Positions 10,453 to 22,889 of a stretch of DNA of 64,000 nucleotides are shown piece after piece (the first letter of the stretch is position 1; every line of letters begins with the position of its first letter). The stretch is from assembly GCF_050948215.1 (NCBI RefSeq), contig NC_135158.1, positions 11,641,822-11,705,821 on the forward strand. Reading direction: 5' to 3'. The position numbers and the translations under genes are program-made. Under the pieces are notes generated by a model, which worked only from the letters and a program-made list of their open reading frames with translations, searched no databases and was not told where the DNA came from. This DNA is from Halictus rubicundus (Eukaryota; Arthropoda; Insecta; Hymenoptera; Halictidae).

Positions 10453-13400
10453 GTAATTACTGTGCATTTTATGGATCTACGATCGACACAACTTGATTAT
10501 GAAATGATTAAAGAAAGAAAGGTCCGTATATTCGGCTCTTGCCTCTTGAAATTGATACAGACAATTTTTATGTTGCATAATGATCCGCAGTCTATAGATC
10601 ACTGCTGCGAATCGATCGCAAAACAGCGCATCGATCAAACAACTCGAGGAAATGTACGCGGGCTAATTAAAGCTAGCGCCTACTATTTATAGTGGTTGCA
10701 GTCGACGTTATCCGCATAAAGTTGAGCAGAGGATTTCGTTGCGATGCTTCTGGCGTTCTCTTTTGGTCTGTCCACGCGTGAAATAATTAATGAGCGCCAA
10801 ACACGCGTCTTGCGGACGGTAATAAAATACTTATTCTAATACTATAATCCGACCGATAAGTGCGTCCAACGGGGCGTACAACTGTTGGCGCATCCTGTTC
10901 GTAAATCGCGATTAATTGGACCGAGCCTGTTTCCACGCCATTACCGGCGGTAATACCTAAACTGCGTGCCGCTGCATTCAAGGCAAACGTTTGCCCAAAG
11001 CTTTCGGGGTAATTAACGACTCGTTTCGTTCGCTCCCAACGGAGTCGGATAATTCAATGCGTCGTTATCGGGGTCCCTCGTCGCGTCGGTTCGGCTCGGA
11101 AGAGGCGTTCGGTTTCGCTGGAAATCGAATGGAAAATCGTTTTTCTTTCCTGTCGTCTTCGAGATTATCGTATTCTTCCACGATATTGCTCGCTATCGAG
11201 CTTGACCCCGACTAAAGACACAATCTCGGATCCGGTCTCTCAGTGACGGTTATCGGAAACACACCATCGCGTCTGTCGATAATCGATAGGGGGAATAAAT
11301 CGATGATCTTCGATTCGTGGTGCGGGTGGCCGGAGCTCCGCGGAGACCAAGATTTCATTCGAGAACGACCGAGCGGATTTGTTCGCTCGCTTTCGACGAT
11401 TTTCATGGAAAATTTCGTTCGTGAAAAAGATCGTCGTGTATCAGAGCAATTTCCCGCAATGCGACGAATCAACGCGGCCGAACTTTCATCGTAGAAATCG
11501 TTTCGGCGGTCGCGTAGCGGTTCGTTTTCTAGGTTTTCTTCAGTAATGTCGGCTATTTGCGAGGCAAATAAACACTGCGATTACGAGATTGCCCGTTCCC
11601 CGTGCGATTTATATGATGTAACGTCGATGCCCGTTATTTGCGGCTGAAACGAAGGAGCGCGAAGGCGGTAATTACAGCTTTCGGAGGCCGCGGCTTCGAT
11701 TCTATCTTTCTCTCTCTCTCACTCTCTCTCTCTCTCTCCTACGAAAAAGATCCTGTTTATTTTCAGCGAGCGAGATACCGCGATTCGGCGTTTTATCGTG
11801 TTTTTCGGACGAAACCGGCTCTTTATCGAGTAATTAGTCCGTCGACGTTATCGAGACCGCGAACTCGGAAGGTCGCCGCGACACTCGATCCGATCGGGTC
11901 CAGCTGTTTTCTCTGGCAAACTCCCGGTTTATCGATCGTTTAACTTCTAAGTAGCGTAAACACGCGGGTAGAACAAAACGGAGAACGTGGACAGTGTTTC
12001 ATTGAACTGTCGCGTGTCGATAGTGCTTTGCGTCAGCCTTCGATGTACATACATATTTTCGGACGACTCCGGCCCCGGAACGTCTCGTTGATAATATCGC
12101 GCGATTAAAAGCGGCGCCGTGGACGTATCTTGAACTTTGTCAACACTTCGGTCGACGGCTGGAGCGAACCGCGACGCACGACGGTTCTTGTTGCCAGTGT
12201 CGATTAATCCGCAAACGAAATTGTCCTCTTCGTTTGCGAAAGTCTCTGTTCAGCCGTGGTTTCTAGCTTCGGATCGTTTCAGGGGGCTACGCGACAACGA
12301 ACAAAGAGATTTTCGCGTAGAATAGGGGTCCACAGACCTTGGAACAAGGACTGTGCCTCAGGACTACGCTCGTTCCTGAGAATAATGACTTACAGACAGA
12401 AACGAGTCAATTGCTGGGGGCAGAAGTCCGCAACTTCCGTTGTGCAAAATACGGATTCGCAGGACTAGAATCAAGGAATTGTGCAGCGCAGGAATCCCCA
12501 GGAATAATAACAGAGAGTTCCTCAACTTGTTTAAAAATAATCGCTAATCTTCCGCGAACGCGACACTCGTCGTCTTGTTTGTAAACGAATCAAATACTCA
12601 TTATAAAATATCTGTCTGGACAATGAGTTCGATAACGAAGCGGCAACATCTTTTTTACGTTCTGGATCTGCGGTTAATCAGCGAAAACACTGTAACCGGT
12701 TCGTAGCGTCGCGTCGTCACAGAAGCTCGCTACTTGGCCGAAGGCCAGCGAATTCGTAGATCCACGGCGTCACATGTCGCGGCGATTGTTGCATCACGCT
12801 CGTACAACAAACATTTCGTCAACTTTACCGTTGGTTTCGTCGTTGTACCGTCGGAACCGGTAGTTAAGATTAGGCGATGTCAGCGGTCAGCGAGTCAGCG
12901 ATTCTGTGGCGTCGCGACGCGTCGGAACGGGACGGTGCTCGGGCTCGGTGTCGGTTCGAAAAATTTTGCGACAGATCCGCGACTCCGCGATTTCGTTTCG
13001 CGTATCGCTGGCTTCGTGTCGCGTTCGCGGTATCGGGATCGTTGAACTCGCGAAACGCGAGCGCACGATCGTCAGAAATTCTGGAGATTGGCCACGGTTA
13101 TTTCTGGACCCGGTATCGGTCGAATTACGAGAAGCAGACGGCAGATAACGGAATAGAGAGAAGATTATCAGCGGCAAACAGAAAATATCAATTTTTCGTT
13201 GCCGGGTACACGCGCCCGGTGTCGAACCCTCTGAAAATTTATCGGAGGTCTCCCGTCGGGTCAGAGGAAACCGCGAGAACGATCCAATCGGCGTCGGGGG
13301 AACGATCGGGAACCGTTTTATCGTTGTTTAGAAGATTAGACGGAGGTTTGGCCGAGCGGCGTCGTTTATCTCGCGACGATTAGTAAATTCGAGTATGTAC

Positions 13401-15722
13401 CGAAGATCAGTGTTTACGTTCCGTTTTCGTTTCCCAGCTCCGTCGCGGAGCCGCTCCTTTCGTTCCGAGTCTCTTCTTTTCGAATCTACGTCTAATTCGA
13501 ACTTGCGCCTCGTCGAAGGGAGAGTCTGAGAACAGCAGCGAGGGCTCGGAGCTCTCGCAAACAGCCCCGCCCCGTCGTTTTTCACGCTCGGCGCACGCAA
13601 AACAACTCTAAAAGTGTCTCGGTCTCGAAGCGTCCGCCACGCCTAAATCTTCGAGCCTTTCATAGTTCTGCGACTTTTAAAAGCCCTGTCCCGCGACCAG
13701 AGTGCTTTGCGGCGGGCGTCTTTGCACCCCCGCGTTCTTCTAGAACGCCGACGGAGAGGGTAGAAATGATTTAATTGAAAACAACCGCTTATGAAAAACG
13801 ATGGCACCTCTATACCTGTGACACCCCCACCCCACCCTCTGCATACCCCAATGACACCACGCAACCGCTATCGATTTCCACGGAAGTGTACCTTAAGAAA
13901 CCGGAAGCCGTACATGTCCCTGCGTACATACTACTTATGTATTCCATAGAGAAGCAATTGTCTCGAAGTCGGGCCGCAATGTGGCGGAAAGTGTGTCTCC
14001 ATTGTCGAAGAGAATCATTGTCGACTCGCTCTGTTCCTGGCTATCAAAATCCATATCGATGATCAAACAATATTTGACTTTGACCGTCCTCCTATGGCGA
14101 TGCTTCGATCGTAGCAACCATTTTGTCTCGGTGGTCAACATGTGTGTCTACATTCAGACTTGTTCAGCTGCGGCGTTAGTCTTTGTGGTTGATGCAGCCC
14201 GCTCAGGAGATCAACCAGGCACCTAACTAATTGGATGTGGAAGCAGACTACAAGGGCTGCTTGTCCACAGACTTCTACGGAGGTAGACCCAGTTTTCATA
14301 ATTTATTCAGAGGATCCGCGTGGCTTGCAACAAATTGGCTACGCCAGCTAAACGAGCGAGCCGCAAAGGGCTGAAGAACATCTTACTATCCGCTAACAAT
14401 GACGAGAACAATAACAACGCACTCTTCATTTAGAGCACTCACGTTCAGCAAGCCTTGCGGCGGGCAAGGGCGCGCGCCGATGCCCGTGGGCATTATTGCT
14501 GAGGGCAATGCGACGTCAGCGGGAAAAATATTGTCACAGGCTGAACCATCGAAAGGACGCGTGGTTCGCTTATGCCCGGGAAACCAAATTCTCTGCCCGC
14601 ACGGGCGACAGCTGAACGAGGCTGGTTTAGAGGATCTAAAAGCGTTCCAACTACTAAACCGTGAGAAGGGACATTTGTCGCGGACAGTTTCGACGGTCAG
14701 AAAATCGGCAAAGAGGGAAGAGCGTAGCGCGAGATTGGAGCGGCTCGTCCCGGAACGTTCTCGGGCTTGTCAGATAAAGGGAAAAGGGGCCACGCGCCCG
14801 TGTCACGATCTCTTGACCGCCTGCACGCGCGTATCGCCCAATCTCTGGTGGCTGTACGACAAGACGAGAAACAAATCGAAGCGAAGCAAAGCAAAGCGAA
14901 ACAAGGCGCCGCGCGCCGGCAGCATCTTTTTTCCAAACGGTTCCGCGACAGAGATAACGCGGCACGCCGCGCGCACGATAACGCGCTTCGGGCTCCTCTA
15001 ACCCGGGCCAATAAATGCTGGGACTTTGCGCCCGGCGCTCGCATATTCTACGCATCCGTTTCCACGAAATTCCCACGCCAGTCTACGCTATGAGTTGGAA
15101 TCTGAACATCGTCGAGCGTTGCTATATGCTCAGACTCCATTGAGCCTATCCCGGGCGTTCAGTGATCAGTGATCGGTGTCGAACATGGGACGCTAGCCCG
15201 GAGCACGCTGTCTCAGCGAAGAGGACACTCGCAAAGATTGATTAGTTCGATTGTTCGCGAAGAATCTCGTAGATCGGTTGATTTCATCGATTTCATCTGG
15301 TCGAGCAATCTCCGGAGTCGTTTTTCCGTGAAGAGAGTGTCTCGGCTTGATCCTACCGGATAGGTAGTTGAAGACTACCTACTGAAGAGGGTCTTCGTCG
15401 ATCGCACCAGTTTTATTCAGCTGGTTACATTTAGTTGGCCGCTTGTCAACGCCGGTGGTACCATATTTCTTTAAGAAGAGCATCCTTAAAGAATCAGCGA
15501 TCTCGTCTGGGCGAGCCCGAAGAAGATCTGCATCGATTTTGTGCTCGCTATAAGACAGTACCGTTTCGAAAGGAACAGGCTTGCTCGATCAAAAATTCAT
15601 TTGCGAGCCCGAAGAGTATTACGAGTCTCGATACTCCAAAGACTGGCTATAGTAATACCGGAAGTATTAAGCGCAGTGTAGTATTATTGTAAATCCGCGA
15701 GGGTTTTCGATCGATCGCGAAA
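10453..15722. other. Non-coding stretch, probable Rab32 upstream/intron
   Basis: No exon with a domain could be supported. A CT dinucleotide run lies at 11708-11738. Long open frames (12877-13383, 14399-15001) lack motifs and overlap open frames on the other strand, as is common in CpG-rich insect DNA. About 15090-15722 is likely promoter and 5' untranslated sequence for the candidate exon at 15723. Confidence 0.4.
11708..11738. repeat. CT dinucleotide microsatellite
   Basis: Near-perfect CT run, interrupted once by an A at 11721. Read on the other strand it is a GAGA tract. Confidence 0.9.
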
Positions 15723-15917
15723 ATGCTGGATCGCAACGTGGTGCTGGTTCTGCGGACCAGGCAGGATCGAACCGAAAGACGCATCAGGCACAAAAAGGAG
15801 GCGTACCCGCCGCCGATGGAGCCGCCCCCGCAGCTTTTGAACAACAACTACCTCTACCTCGACCTGAACATGAACTTCAGCGAGAACAGCAAGCAGCAAG
15901 CCTGCCGGACGAGGAAG
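15723..15917 (+). CDS. Candidate alternative first coding exon of Rab32 (exon 1b)
   Basis: A 65-codon open stretch starts at ATG 15723 and ends at a donor, AAG|GTGGGT (15918). An in-frame TAA lies 33 bases upstream of the ATG, which supports this start. The sequence begins with a basic, Arg-rich segment (RTRQDRTERRIRHKKE), then a proline-rich stretch and an Asn/Leu/Tyr-rich stretch, and has no known domain. It ends in phase 0. That fits the Rab32 core exon at 33858 (phase 0) but not the exons at 27938 or 29194, which need phase 1. I therefore read it as another alternative N-terminus for Rab32. It could also be the first exon of an unseen gene. Confidence 0.5.
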
Positions 15918-16147
15918 GTGGGTGCTGGTTTTCCTTTTCGTTTTCTAATCCTCGCGAATCGTCCGAGATCTCATTCTCCCAATAGAGCCGGGAACGAATT
16001 TTGTTGTTACGTCGATCTCTCCTGTTTTTCTGTGCAATATCTCTGACGTAACGCTACGTCAGACACGAAGGCTGACGCTCGCGATTCTCAGGCTCGCGAC
16101 GATGTTTGTTCCCCGACACGCAGGTCTGCTGTCGCGTTTGTGTTATA

Positions 16148-16641
16148 CACCCTCTGTCCCAAAAATAACCGGAATGACTCTAGTTTAGCGAAAGTAGTGG
16201 TGCCATCTGTTAGTCGGAAATTGATTTATGAATCGTGAGCGTTTTTTACTAACCTGTAAAAATTTCATAACATTTCGTTCAGTAGAAGCCAAGATACGAC
16301 GCATTTAATGATAGTAGTTTGTGTACATCGGTCGAGAACTCGGCAGTTGGCGATTGTTGCACGATAATGCACCTGATCGTCGTTCATTAATTGTCACTGA
16401 TTTTTTGACCAAACATCACATTTTTTTGCTTCAACATCCACCGTATTCTGTATCTCGAGTAATCTCAACACCATTCCGATCAGCGATATGAAAAAGTCGT
16501 TTGATGCACTTCATGAACGCGCGAATCGCTGTATTTCTGCTAACGGAGAATATTTCGAATAAATAAAATGATTTTTGTCAAGATTTTTTAACTACTTTTG
16601 CTTCTGTATAGCCATTCCGGTTATTTTTGGGACTGAGGGTG
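16148..16641 (+). mobile_element. Mini-mariner deletion derivative
   Basis: Terminal inverted repeats: CACCCTCTGTCCCAAAAATA at 16148 and, reversed at the right end (to 16641), CACCCTCAGTCCCAAAAATA. Both continue into ACCGGAATG. TA dinucleotides flank both ends (16146-16147, 16642-16643), the mariner target duplication. The 494-bp copy keeps only the left end and a C-terminal transposase stub (16342-16562). Confidence 0.9.
16342..16562 (+). pseudogene. mariner transposase C-terminal stub
   Basis: The frame from about 16342 reads GSWRLLHDNAPDRRS, which contains the HDNAP block around the second catalytic Asp of mariner transposases, followed by a FLTKHHIFLLQHPPYS segment. A stop at about 16490 and a frame change follow. 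The other frame then gives a normal mariner C-terminus ending in CISANGEYFE and a TAA at 16560-16562. The N-terminal DNA-binding region and first catalytic Asp are deleted. Confidence 0.8.
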
Positions 16642-19600
16642 TATTTCCGCCGATCGATTAAGCGAATTTTCGCCTATCCTCTTTGCCCGCTGAGTGGATT
16701 GCGATCGTAGAAAAATCGGAAGCAGTGTAACGCGATGCCGAAGCAATTTTCGCCGATGTTAATTTCCTTGCAGTCGGAATTTTAGATATTCGTTTCCCAG
16801 CCGTGAAATAAGTCATGAAAAGGTGTTAAAAATGCTTTCGCAAGATTCGCGACAGCGGGAGATCGTGTAAACGATAAATTGGAAATGGTGCAATTTTCTG
16901 CCGCGTTAATCGCGGTCGCCGGAGGATCTTTCGCAAGCGATTGTAATAAATTTATTTTCCATTTTCCTTATCGCTTCTAATCAAGTTATCGAATTAGCGG
17001 ATACCGTGGAGTGCCATAATCGTCTGGGAAATTTCGAATTTGCATAAACACCCGGTGTAAACGATGCTGCGCACGCTTGCGCGATCGATCGGTCTCCCTC
17101 CGTGGAATCATCAGTTTTCCAGAAATACGCTTGATTCACGGCAATCGGGATCAATTAACGTCAACGCGCGATCATTGATCGACGATTAACGATCCCCCCG
17201 CGGGTCGATCCTGCCGTTTCTCTCGCGCGCACCTTCCCCGCCGCGTCGATCATGTTTACAACGGGCTCTTTACGTAAGCAACGCGATCGGATCGTTTATG
17301 TAATGACTAAATGCAACGCGGGCCATTTTACTTTCGACTCGCGTGTCTAGATCGTTAGCCGCGAGACGGGTCGACACTGTCCCGGCAGATCGAAACGATT
17401 AGACTTGCTTGTGCAATCCGAAGCAATCTTGCCAATTTTTTTCGCAACAGTTTTGACGACTACGATGTTTTACGGTACGCGATAGGCTGTTCTAAACGAT
17501 AAATCTATTTATCGCAAATGCTAAATCATTCCTTTAGGAAATACTGAACAATCTCGTCGATAGTTAGAACGCGATCGAAACGAAAGTGAAAACGACCCGA
17601 TTTTGTTTTTCGGATGAATCAAAGTAAACATTTTGGAGGTGCGAATAAGCTTCGAACGAGATTCGTGTTTCGACGGTTCGATCGAGTCGCTCGAGACCAG
17701 TCTCGATTTCTCACGGGAAGGAAAGCAGTGCTGTCAGAGAGCGCAGGTTAGCGCACTTTCTCCGGCCGACTGGTAGCCTATCGGTGTGGGAGAATCTGCT
17801 GCGTTGACGGAACCGAGAGGGGTAATTAGATTTAGGAGACCGGAACTCTTTCGTAACCGGTGACAGCCTCGCGTTCTTCGCAGGAAGTACTTTCTCCTTC
17901 GCTATCAACGATTCTTCTATTAGCCAAGATGCGTTCTCGATATCGACGCAGCATCCTCTGACCAACTGGTCGTCGCGCCTAATGTATCAACGTAAATCAG
18001 TAACGCGGAAAATAGTAATGCATTTATTCAGTTGCATTTTATTTCGCCGATCCATTTTTCCCGTAAGTGGATACAGTTCACTGTCCAGTGATCATGATCG
18101 ACTCGTTGAAGAATGCTATCGGTTTCATTGGGCGACTGGACGGCAGTCCAAGTAGAATGCGACGACTTCGATCAGACCAATTGCTACTGCGGTAATTGAG
18201 AGGACCTTGGTTTAAAAACCCTGGTCTCACTATGTAGTGAAACTGCACTCGTTCAAATTGTACAGAAAAATCTGTACTTCACAATGCACGTATGTACTAA
18301 TTTATAATCGTTATCGATGCTGAACGGAAGAAGTACGAATCAGAGAAACACTCTTTTATTCTCACGCGTATTTAGCTAAAACTGATCCAAACACAGATTG
18401 CCCTATTCTACTTCGGCGAATCATTTGATTCTGTATCGCGATAATTTCTGCATCACGCGATCAGAAATAATCGCCAACGATAAAGAAAATCTGGGCTTTC
18501 GTTATCGAAAAAAGATACAGCAGTCCCGCTGGTCTGACCAAGACTACTGTATTCTACTTCGACTTCTCGAAGTAAACTTCTCCGCTATGGTCGCTGGCGC
18601 TAATTAAACGAACGTTCTTTGGGACACGCTGTCGACGTTGTCGCGTCAAGTATCTCTTGTTATACTGATCTAGTGGAGTAGAGACACTTCGAAGGTCCGT
18701 CCGTGTCGCTCAAAATGGAAACTGGAGAGGATTAATCGCGATGAAAGCTCTCGAAAAGAGTCGTCGGATTGATGGACAGTAAGTCATATTACGCCGAGGA
18801 CAGGGCAGTCTGTCCGACTGGCAGGATGTCCGGGGAGAATCCCATGAATACCTGAGGCTGTTGACTGACAAGACGACCTACAAGTTCTCCCCGTTGCGTT
18901 CCGTACCGCTACCTCTTTGCCCAAGACACTTGTCACCGTCTAAAAGGGCCAGTACACGCCGTAGTTCGCCAATTCCAGTTTAAACAAAATACTCGTCGAA
19001 CTTTTCTTCGCTGCTTTTCGCTTCTTACTCGTCGAATCCCTTTTCTCCACTCACTGTTCCGTCTGATACGGAACACCGTACTTGGGGGTTCTCTGTGAGG
19101 GCGCATGGGGCACCGTACAGAGGTTTACTGCTTCCGCATGTCCGAGGGGTACCGCAATAAACCGCCGCTACGGGCCGAATTGGGGTAATTCTAAGTTATC
19201 GTTAAGGCCTGCAAAAATCATATTTCGAACCGTCCCTAAAACTCTTCCAAGGCCAACATGTGCAAACCGTATTTTCCTTTACCTGCTGACTACCCCTATA
19301 CACCCCGCTTCTCCTTTCCAATCCTATATATTTGTCTCCACTTTCCTTAAAGACGAGAGAAACACACTAACCGTCACGCTTAAAACATCGAAACTGTATC
19401 TCGCTGCTACTGTCAAAATACATTAATCAAACCTCCATCGACTCGTTCCAATTAAGTTCTACAGTCCACTTAATATACATCTCGATAGGATTTGTACCGC
19501 AGAAATTCCTCCGCGTCGTTTGATCGTCGCTAAAATAATTGTCGACGCCGCGACGTACATACACTCTCACCCTCCTACCTATTTGCTTGTCCATCGTTTT

Positions 19601-20607
19601 CTCTCTGAGTCCAGTCACGCGGATACCGATGTGCTACTCTACGAATTTCGATCTCGAATCGATAAATATCGAAGGACACGCTTTCATGCCTACCAGCTTC
19701 GAGATAAATTGAGACTGCGCTATAGTCCCTAGTTTTCAGACGACGCCAGAGTCGCTGTAACTGCTAACTACCATTTCTCTCCCGCAGTCTCATCGAAACC
19801 GATTACGATCGCAGTATGTCGTTGCGTAACAGCCGTAATCGACGGATTATGTTGCGTCTTCGCGTCCGGGGATCGTGCGTAACAGATTTCCAAGGGAGAA
19901 AGGAAAACACCGTCTCCTTGGGAAGGACACACCGGGAAAACCGTAATTACACGAACACGCACTGTCTAATTAGCCACGTCAGGGTCGGCACGTGTCCTTT
20001 TCGAAACGTTGTCGTCGTCGCGGAATTAATGGGCCATACCGGCAATCGTCGCGATCCATCGATCGTACGTCCCGTAGGATTTCTGCTCGATGATCTTCAC
20101 GAGACAGGGTCGTTCTTCCGTGGAGATTCTTCTGTTCATTTCACGCACGCTGACTACGAACGTTCTCCGCGATAAATCACGCGCGCCGCCTCGGAGAATA
20201 AATGGACGATTATACTACTGAAATAGTTCCGACGACCGCTTGTCGTCCGTCTAGACGAGAAAAACTTGTGCTCGATTTTTTCAACACGTCCCGCGGGAAA
20301 AATATTTCAGACGAAGAAGAATTATTACCTTCGAGTTGCGAAGGTCTGTCAACGTGGACGTAGACGTTGCAGATGTCCTACTGATCCAGAAAAAGATCCC
20401 AAGACGCATTTGCAGTTATTTTATTTTAGAACTTACTAAAATGAATCTGCCAACGTGATTTGTATGTTTATGGTCGCACAAAGGAGATGAGAATGACGAT
20501 AATAGCGAAAGAAAAGTAGTATTTGCTCTCCAATTCTGCTTGCTGTTAATTGCTTTGCCCTCATCGTTCACCTCAGCTCTAATATAAACGCACCTTCAGT
20601 GTATCGC
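16642..20607. other. Non-coding stretch
   Basis: No exon, RNA gene or transposon could be supported. Short palindromic hairpins occur around 18780-19180 (for example GTTCCGT and ACGGAAC separated by 5 bases at about 19057-19075), but no known structured RNA is recognised. The rest is ordinary intronic-looking sequence. Confidence 0.4.
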
Positions 20608-20610
20608 GGT

Positions 20611-22026
20611 GATTATTTTTATCATAGTTAGAAGTAACTGAAGAAATTTTTTTCAATAATTAATGTCTCCTCATTTAGCAATGACAAAACAAATGGATTC
20701 ACTCGGTTTTGCATCACGTTCAATACTTGGCAATATTTAATATATTATTTATTTTTAATATTTCGTCCACAGACTTTTTGCTTGTAAAACTGCACTAATT
20801 CGCTTTGGCATACTTTCTACTAATTTTTTACAATAATCCAGAGATATTTTTCCTCACTGTACTTGAATTCTATCATACAAATCTGTGATTGAAGTTGGTT
20901 GGGAGTCATATGAATCCCGAAGCCGTCTTTTTACTAAACCCCATAGATTCTCTATGGGGTTGAGGTCGGGGCTCTGTGCAGGCCAATCCAGAACAGGAAA
21001 TTTATCAGTACTGAGCCAATTTTTTACATTTTTAGCAGTGTGCTTACGGTCTCTGTCATGCATGAAAATTACATTTTTTTCTTCAAAAGGCATATTTTCA
21101 ACAGCATCTATGAGATGATCTTGTAAAATATCCTTGTACATGTATTGATTCATAATGCCATTAATTTGGTGCAGTGATCGAACACCAAATGATGTTAGAC
21201 ACCCCCAGAATATTGGCGATCCACCTCCATGCTTTGACGTTTGTTTTACACGTCGTGATTTCAGTCTTTTGCTTTTACGAATCCAGCACCAAGACATGCC
21301 ATCTGATCAAATTCTGTTAATTTTGCTCTCGTCGGACCAAATAACCCGTTCCCAATCAATAGTTGTCCAGTTTCGATATTTTTCAGCAAATTCCAAACGA
21401 AGTTTAATATTTTGTTTCGATAACATTGGCTTCTTTTCTTTCTTAATGCATCTAATCTCACCTCGTTTGAGGGTTCTTCGTGCTGTCCACTGACATATTT
21501 GTATATTCGTATCTTCTTTTAATAATTTTTCAGCCATATTGGCACTTGAAGACAAACCGTATAATCCTTCGTTCATCCTGCGCTGATAATTTCTTTGGTC
21601 TCTTCCTCCAACATTTAATAATATAGCCTTACAGTATTTTTTTCTTATTCTCTGCACTGTCGATTGACTAACACTGCAATTTTTCGCCGTCTTACGCGTT
21701 GAAAAACCGTTATTCAAAAGATAAATTACTTTTTTTTAACAATTTGGAGCAATTGATTTCATATTTATTCTTACTTCACTTGCGTGCATTTCCGTTCGAC
21801 TGACTGCGAAGAACTGAGTGTTAAGATGTAGAATATTTTGTAAACATACATACCAAAGTGCTAGATGCAAACATACTACTAGAACATTCCACGTACACAT
21901 TTCTTCTACGGACCGGTGCAAAACCGAGTCAATCTATTTTGTTCGTCATTGCTAAACGAGGAGACATTAGTTATTGAAAAAAAGTTTCTTCAGTTACTTC
22001 TAACTATGATAAAAATAATTATAATA
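20611..22026 (-). mobile_element. Tc1-like element, near full length
   Basis: Inverted repeats of about 100 bp bracket the element: left from about 20611 (ATTATTTTTATCATAGTTAG) and right to about 22026 (the same sequence inverted). Both repeats continue through GAAGTAACTGAAGAAA and end in CTCGGTTTTGCA. Exact ends are uncertain by a few bases because the sequence outside is AT-rich. The body encodes a Tc1-type transposase on the minus strand with three in-frame stops. The completeness of repeats and frame suggests a fairly recent insertion. Confidence 0.85.
20755..21762 (-). pseudogene. Tc1-like transposase, full length but with three in-frame stop codons
   Basis: One uninterrupted frame of 336 codons runs from ATG 21762 to a final TAA at 20755-20757, the normal length for Tc1 transposases, but it contains three premature stops. 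They lie at about 21735-21737 (near the N-terminus), at 21307-21309 (TGA just after SDESKINRI) and at about 20851-20853 (TGA just before GKISLDYCKKL). Recognisable parts are an HTH with FSTRKTAKNCSVSQSTVQRI, a second DNA-binding region, the first catalytic Asp in WSDESK, the second in a FMHDRDRKHTAK block (usually QQDNxxxHT), and the catalytic Glu in PDLNPIENLWG. Because length and frame are kept, decay is recent. It is not expected to make active protein without readthrough. Confidence 0.85.
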
Positions 22027-22451
22027 TTTATTTTTTGTTATTCTTCTATATTCCTAGCAATAAATAATGATTTACACAAAAGTTGTTGTTATTGGTTCAG
22101 TTATGCACCTTACTGTATGTCCCTTCGGCATGCAGGCTCACGGGTTACGTGAGCCACGGATTGCGCATCGCAGTCGACCTACTGATTTAGCATTTGATTA
22201 ATCAACTTGTCCGTGTTGTTGAAAGAAACCGACGTGTTTTGTACGCGCAATCAATGTCTCCCATTTTTCTGCGTGCTACGACGTCGGATGGAGGGGGGCA
22301 TTATATAATTATAGAATTAATAAACTGCCTGCGTCGCGGTAATTTTCATTGCCGCGATAAACCACGTTTTACGAGGCTCTATTGCCGGCCGTGATTTATG
22401 CCAGCCCTGTCCATTTACCAAAGTAAATCGGACGTCGATCGGGCGCTGCTC

Positions 22452-22880
22452 GCAAACTCTGAGTTTTAAATTGTTCATTTATCGCGAAAGGAAATTTCAA
22501 GAAGTATCATTAGGACTTCTGAGGAACAGTGGGAAATTTCGAGCCCTTTCTCATTGCCACAATTCTTCGGAACGAGTGACCGATTGTTACGCAACGGGTC
22601 CACGGTCCGTCGATTGTCAACCGTGAAGGTGCGAACATTTGCATAGAACATTTGCAAACTCTAAACATAAATTTGTTTTAAATTGTTAATTCATCGCGAA
22701 AGGAAATTGTGAGAACTATCATTGCCAAGGCTTGGGATTTCTGAGGAACAGTGGGAAATTTCGAGCCCTTTCTCATTGCCACAATTCTTCGGAACGAGTG
22801 ACCGATTGTTACGCAACCGGTCCACGGCCCGTCGATTGGCACCCGTGAAGGTGCGAGCATTTGCATAGAACATTTGCAAA
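22452..22880. repeat. Tandem duplication, two copies of about 212 bp
   Basis: Copy 1 (about 22452-22663) and copy 2 (about 22664-22880) are closely similar throughout. Both start with GCAAACTCT, pass through ATCGCGAAAGGAAAT and a block beginning CTGAGGAACAGTGGGAAATT, and end with GAACATTTGCAAAC. Copy 2 carries a short insertion near 22727. Each copy holds the octamer ATTTGCAT (22637-22644 and 22859-22866), a POU-factor site type. No coding potential is seen. Confidence 0.85.
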
Positions 22881-22889
22881 CAAGGGGTC

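Noticed and set aside
13340..13365. TTTGGCCGAGCGGC, resembling the D-arm start of tRNA-Leu/Ser
   Set aside because: No matching acceptor stem, anticodon arm or GGTTCGAATCC-type T-arm follows.
14399..15001. 200-codon open frame on the plus strand
   Set aside because: No motif or domain; minus-strand frames of 115-140 codons overlap it; composition is Arg/Lys/Ala-rich as expected for chance frames in CpG-rich DNA.
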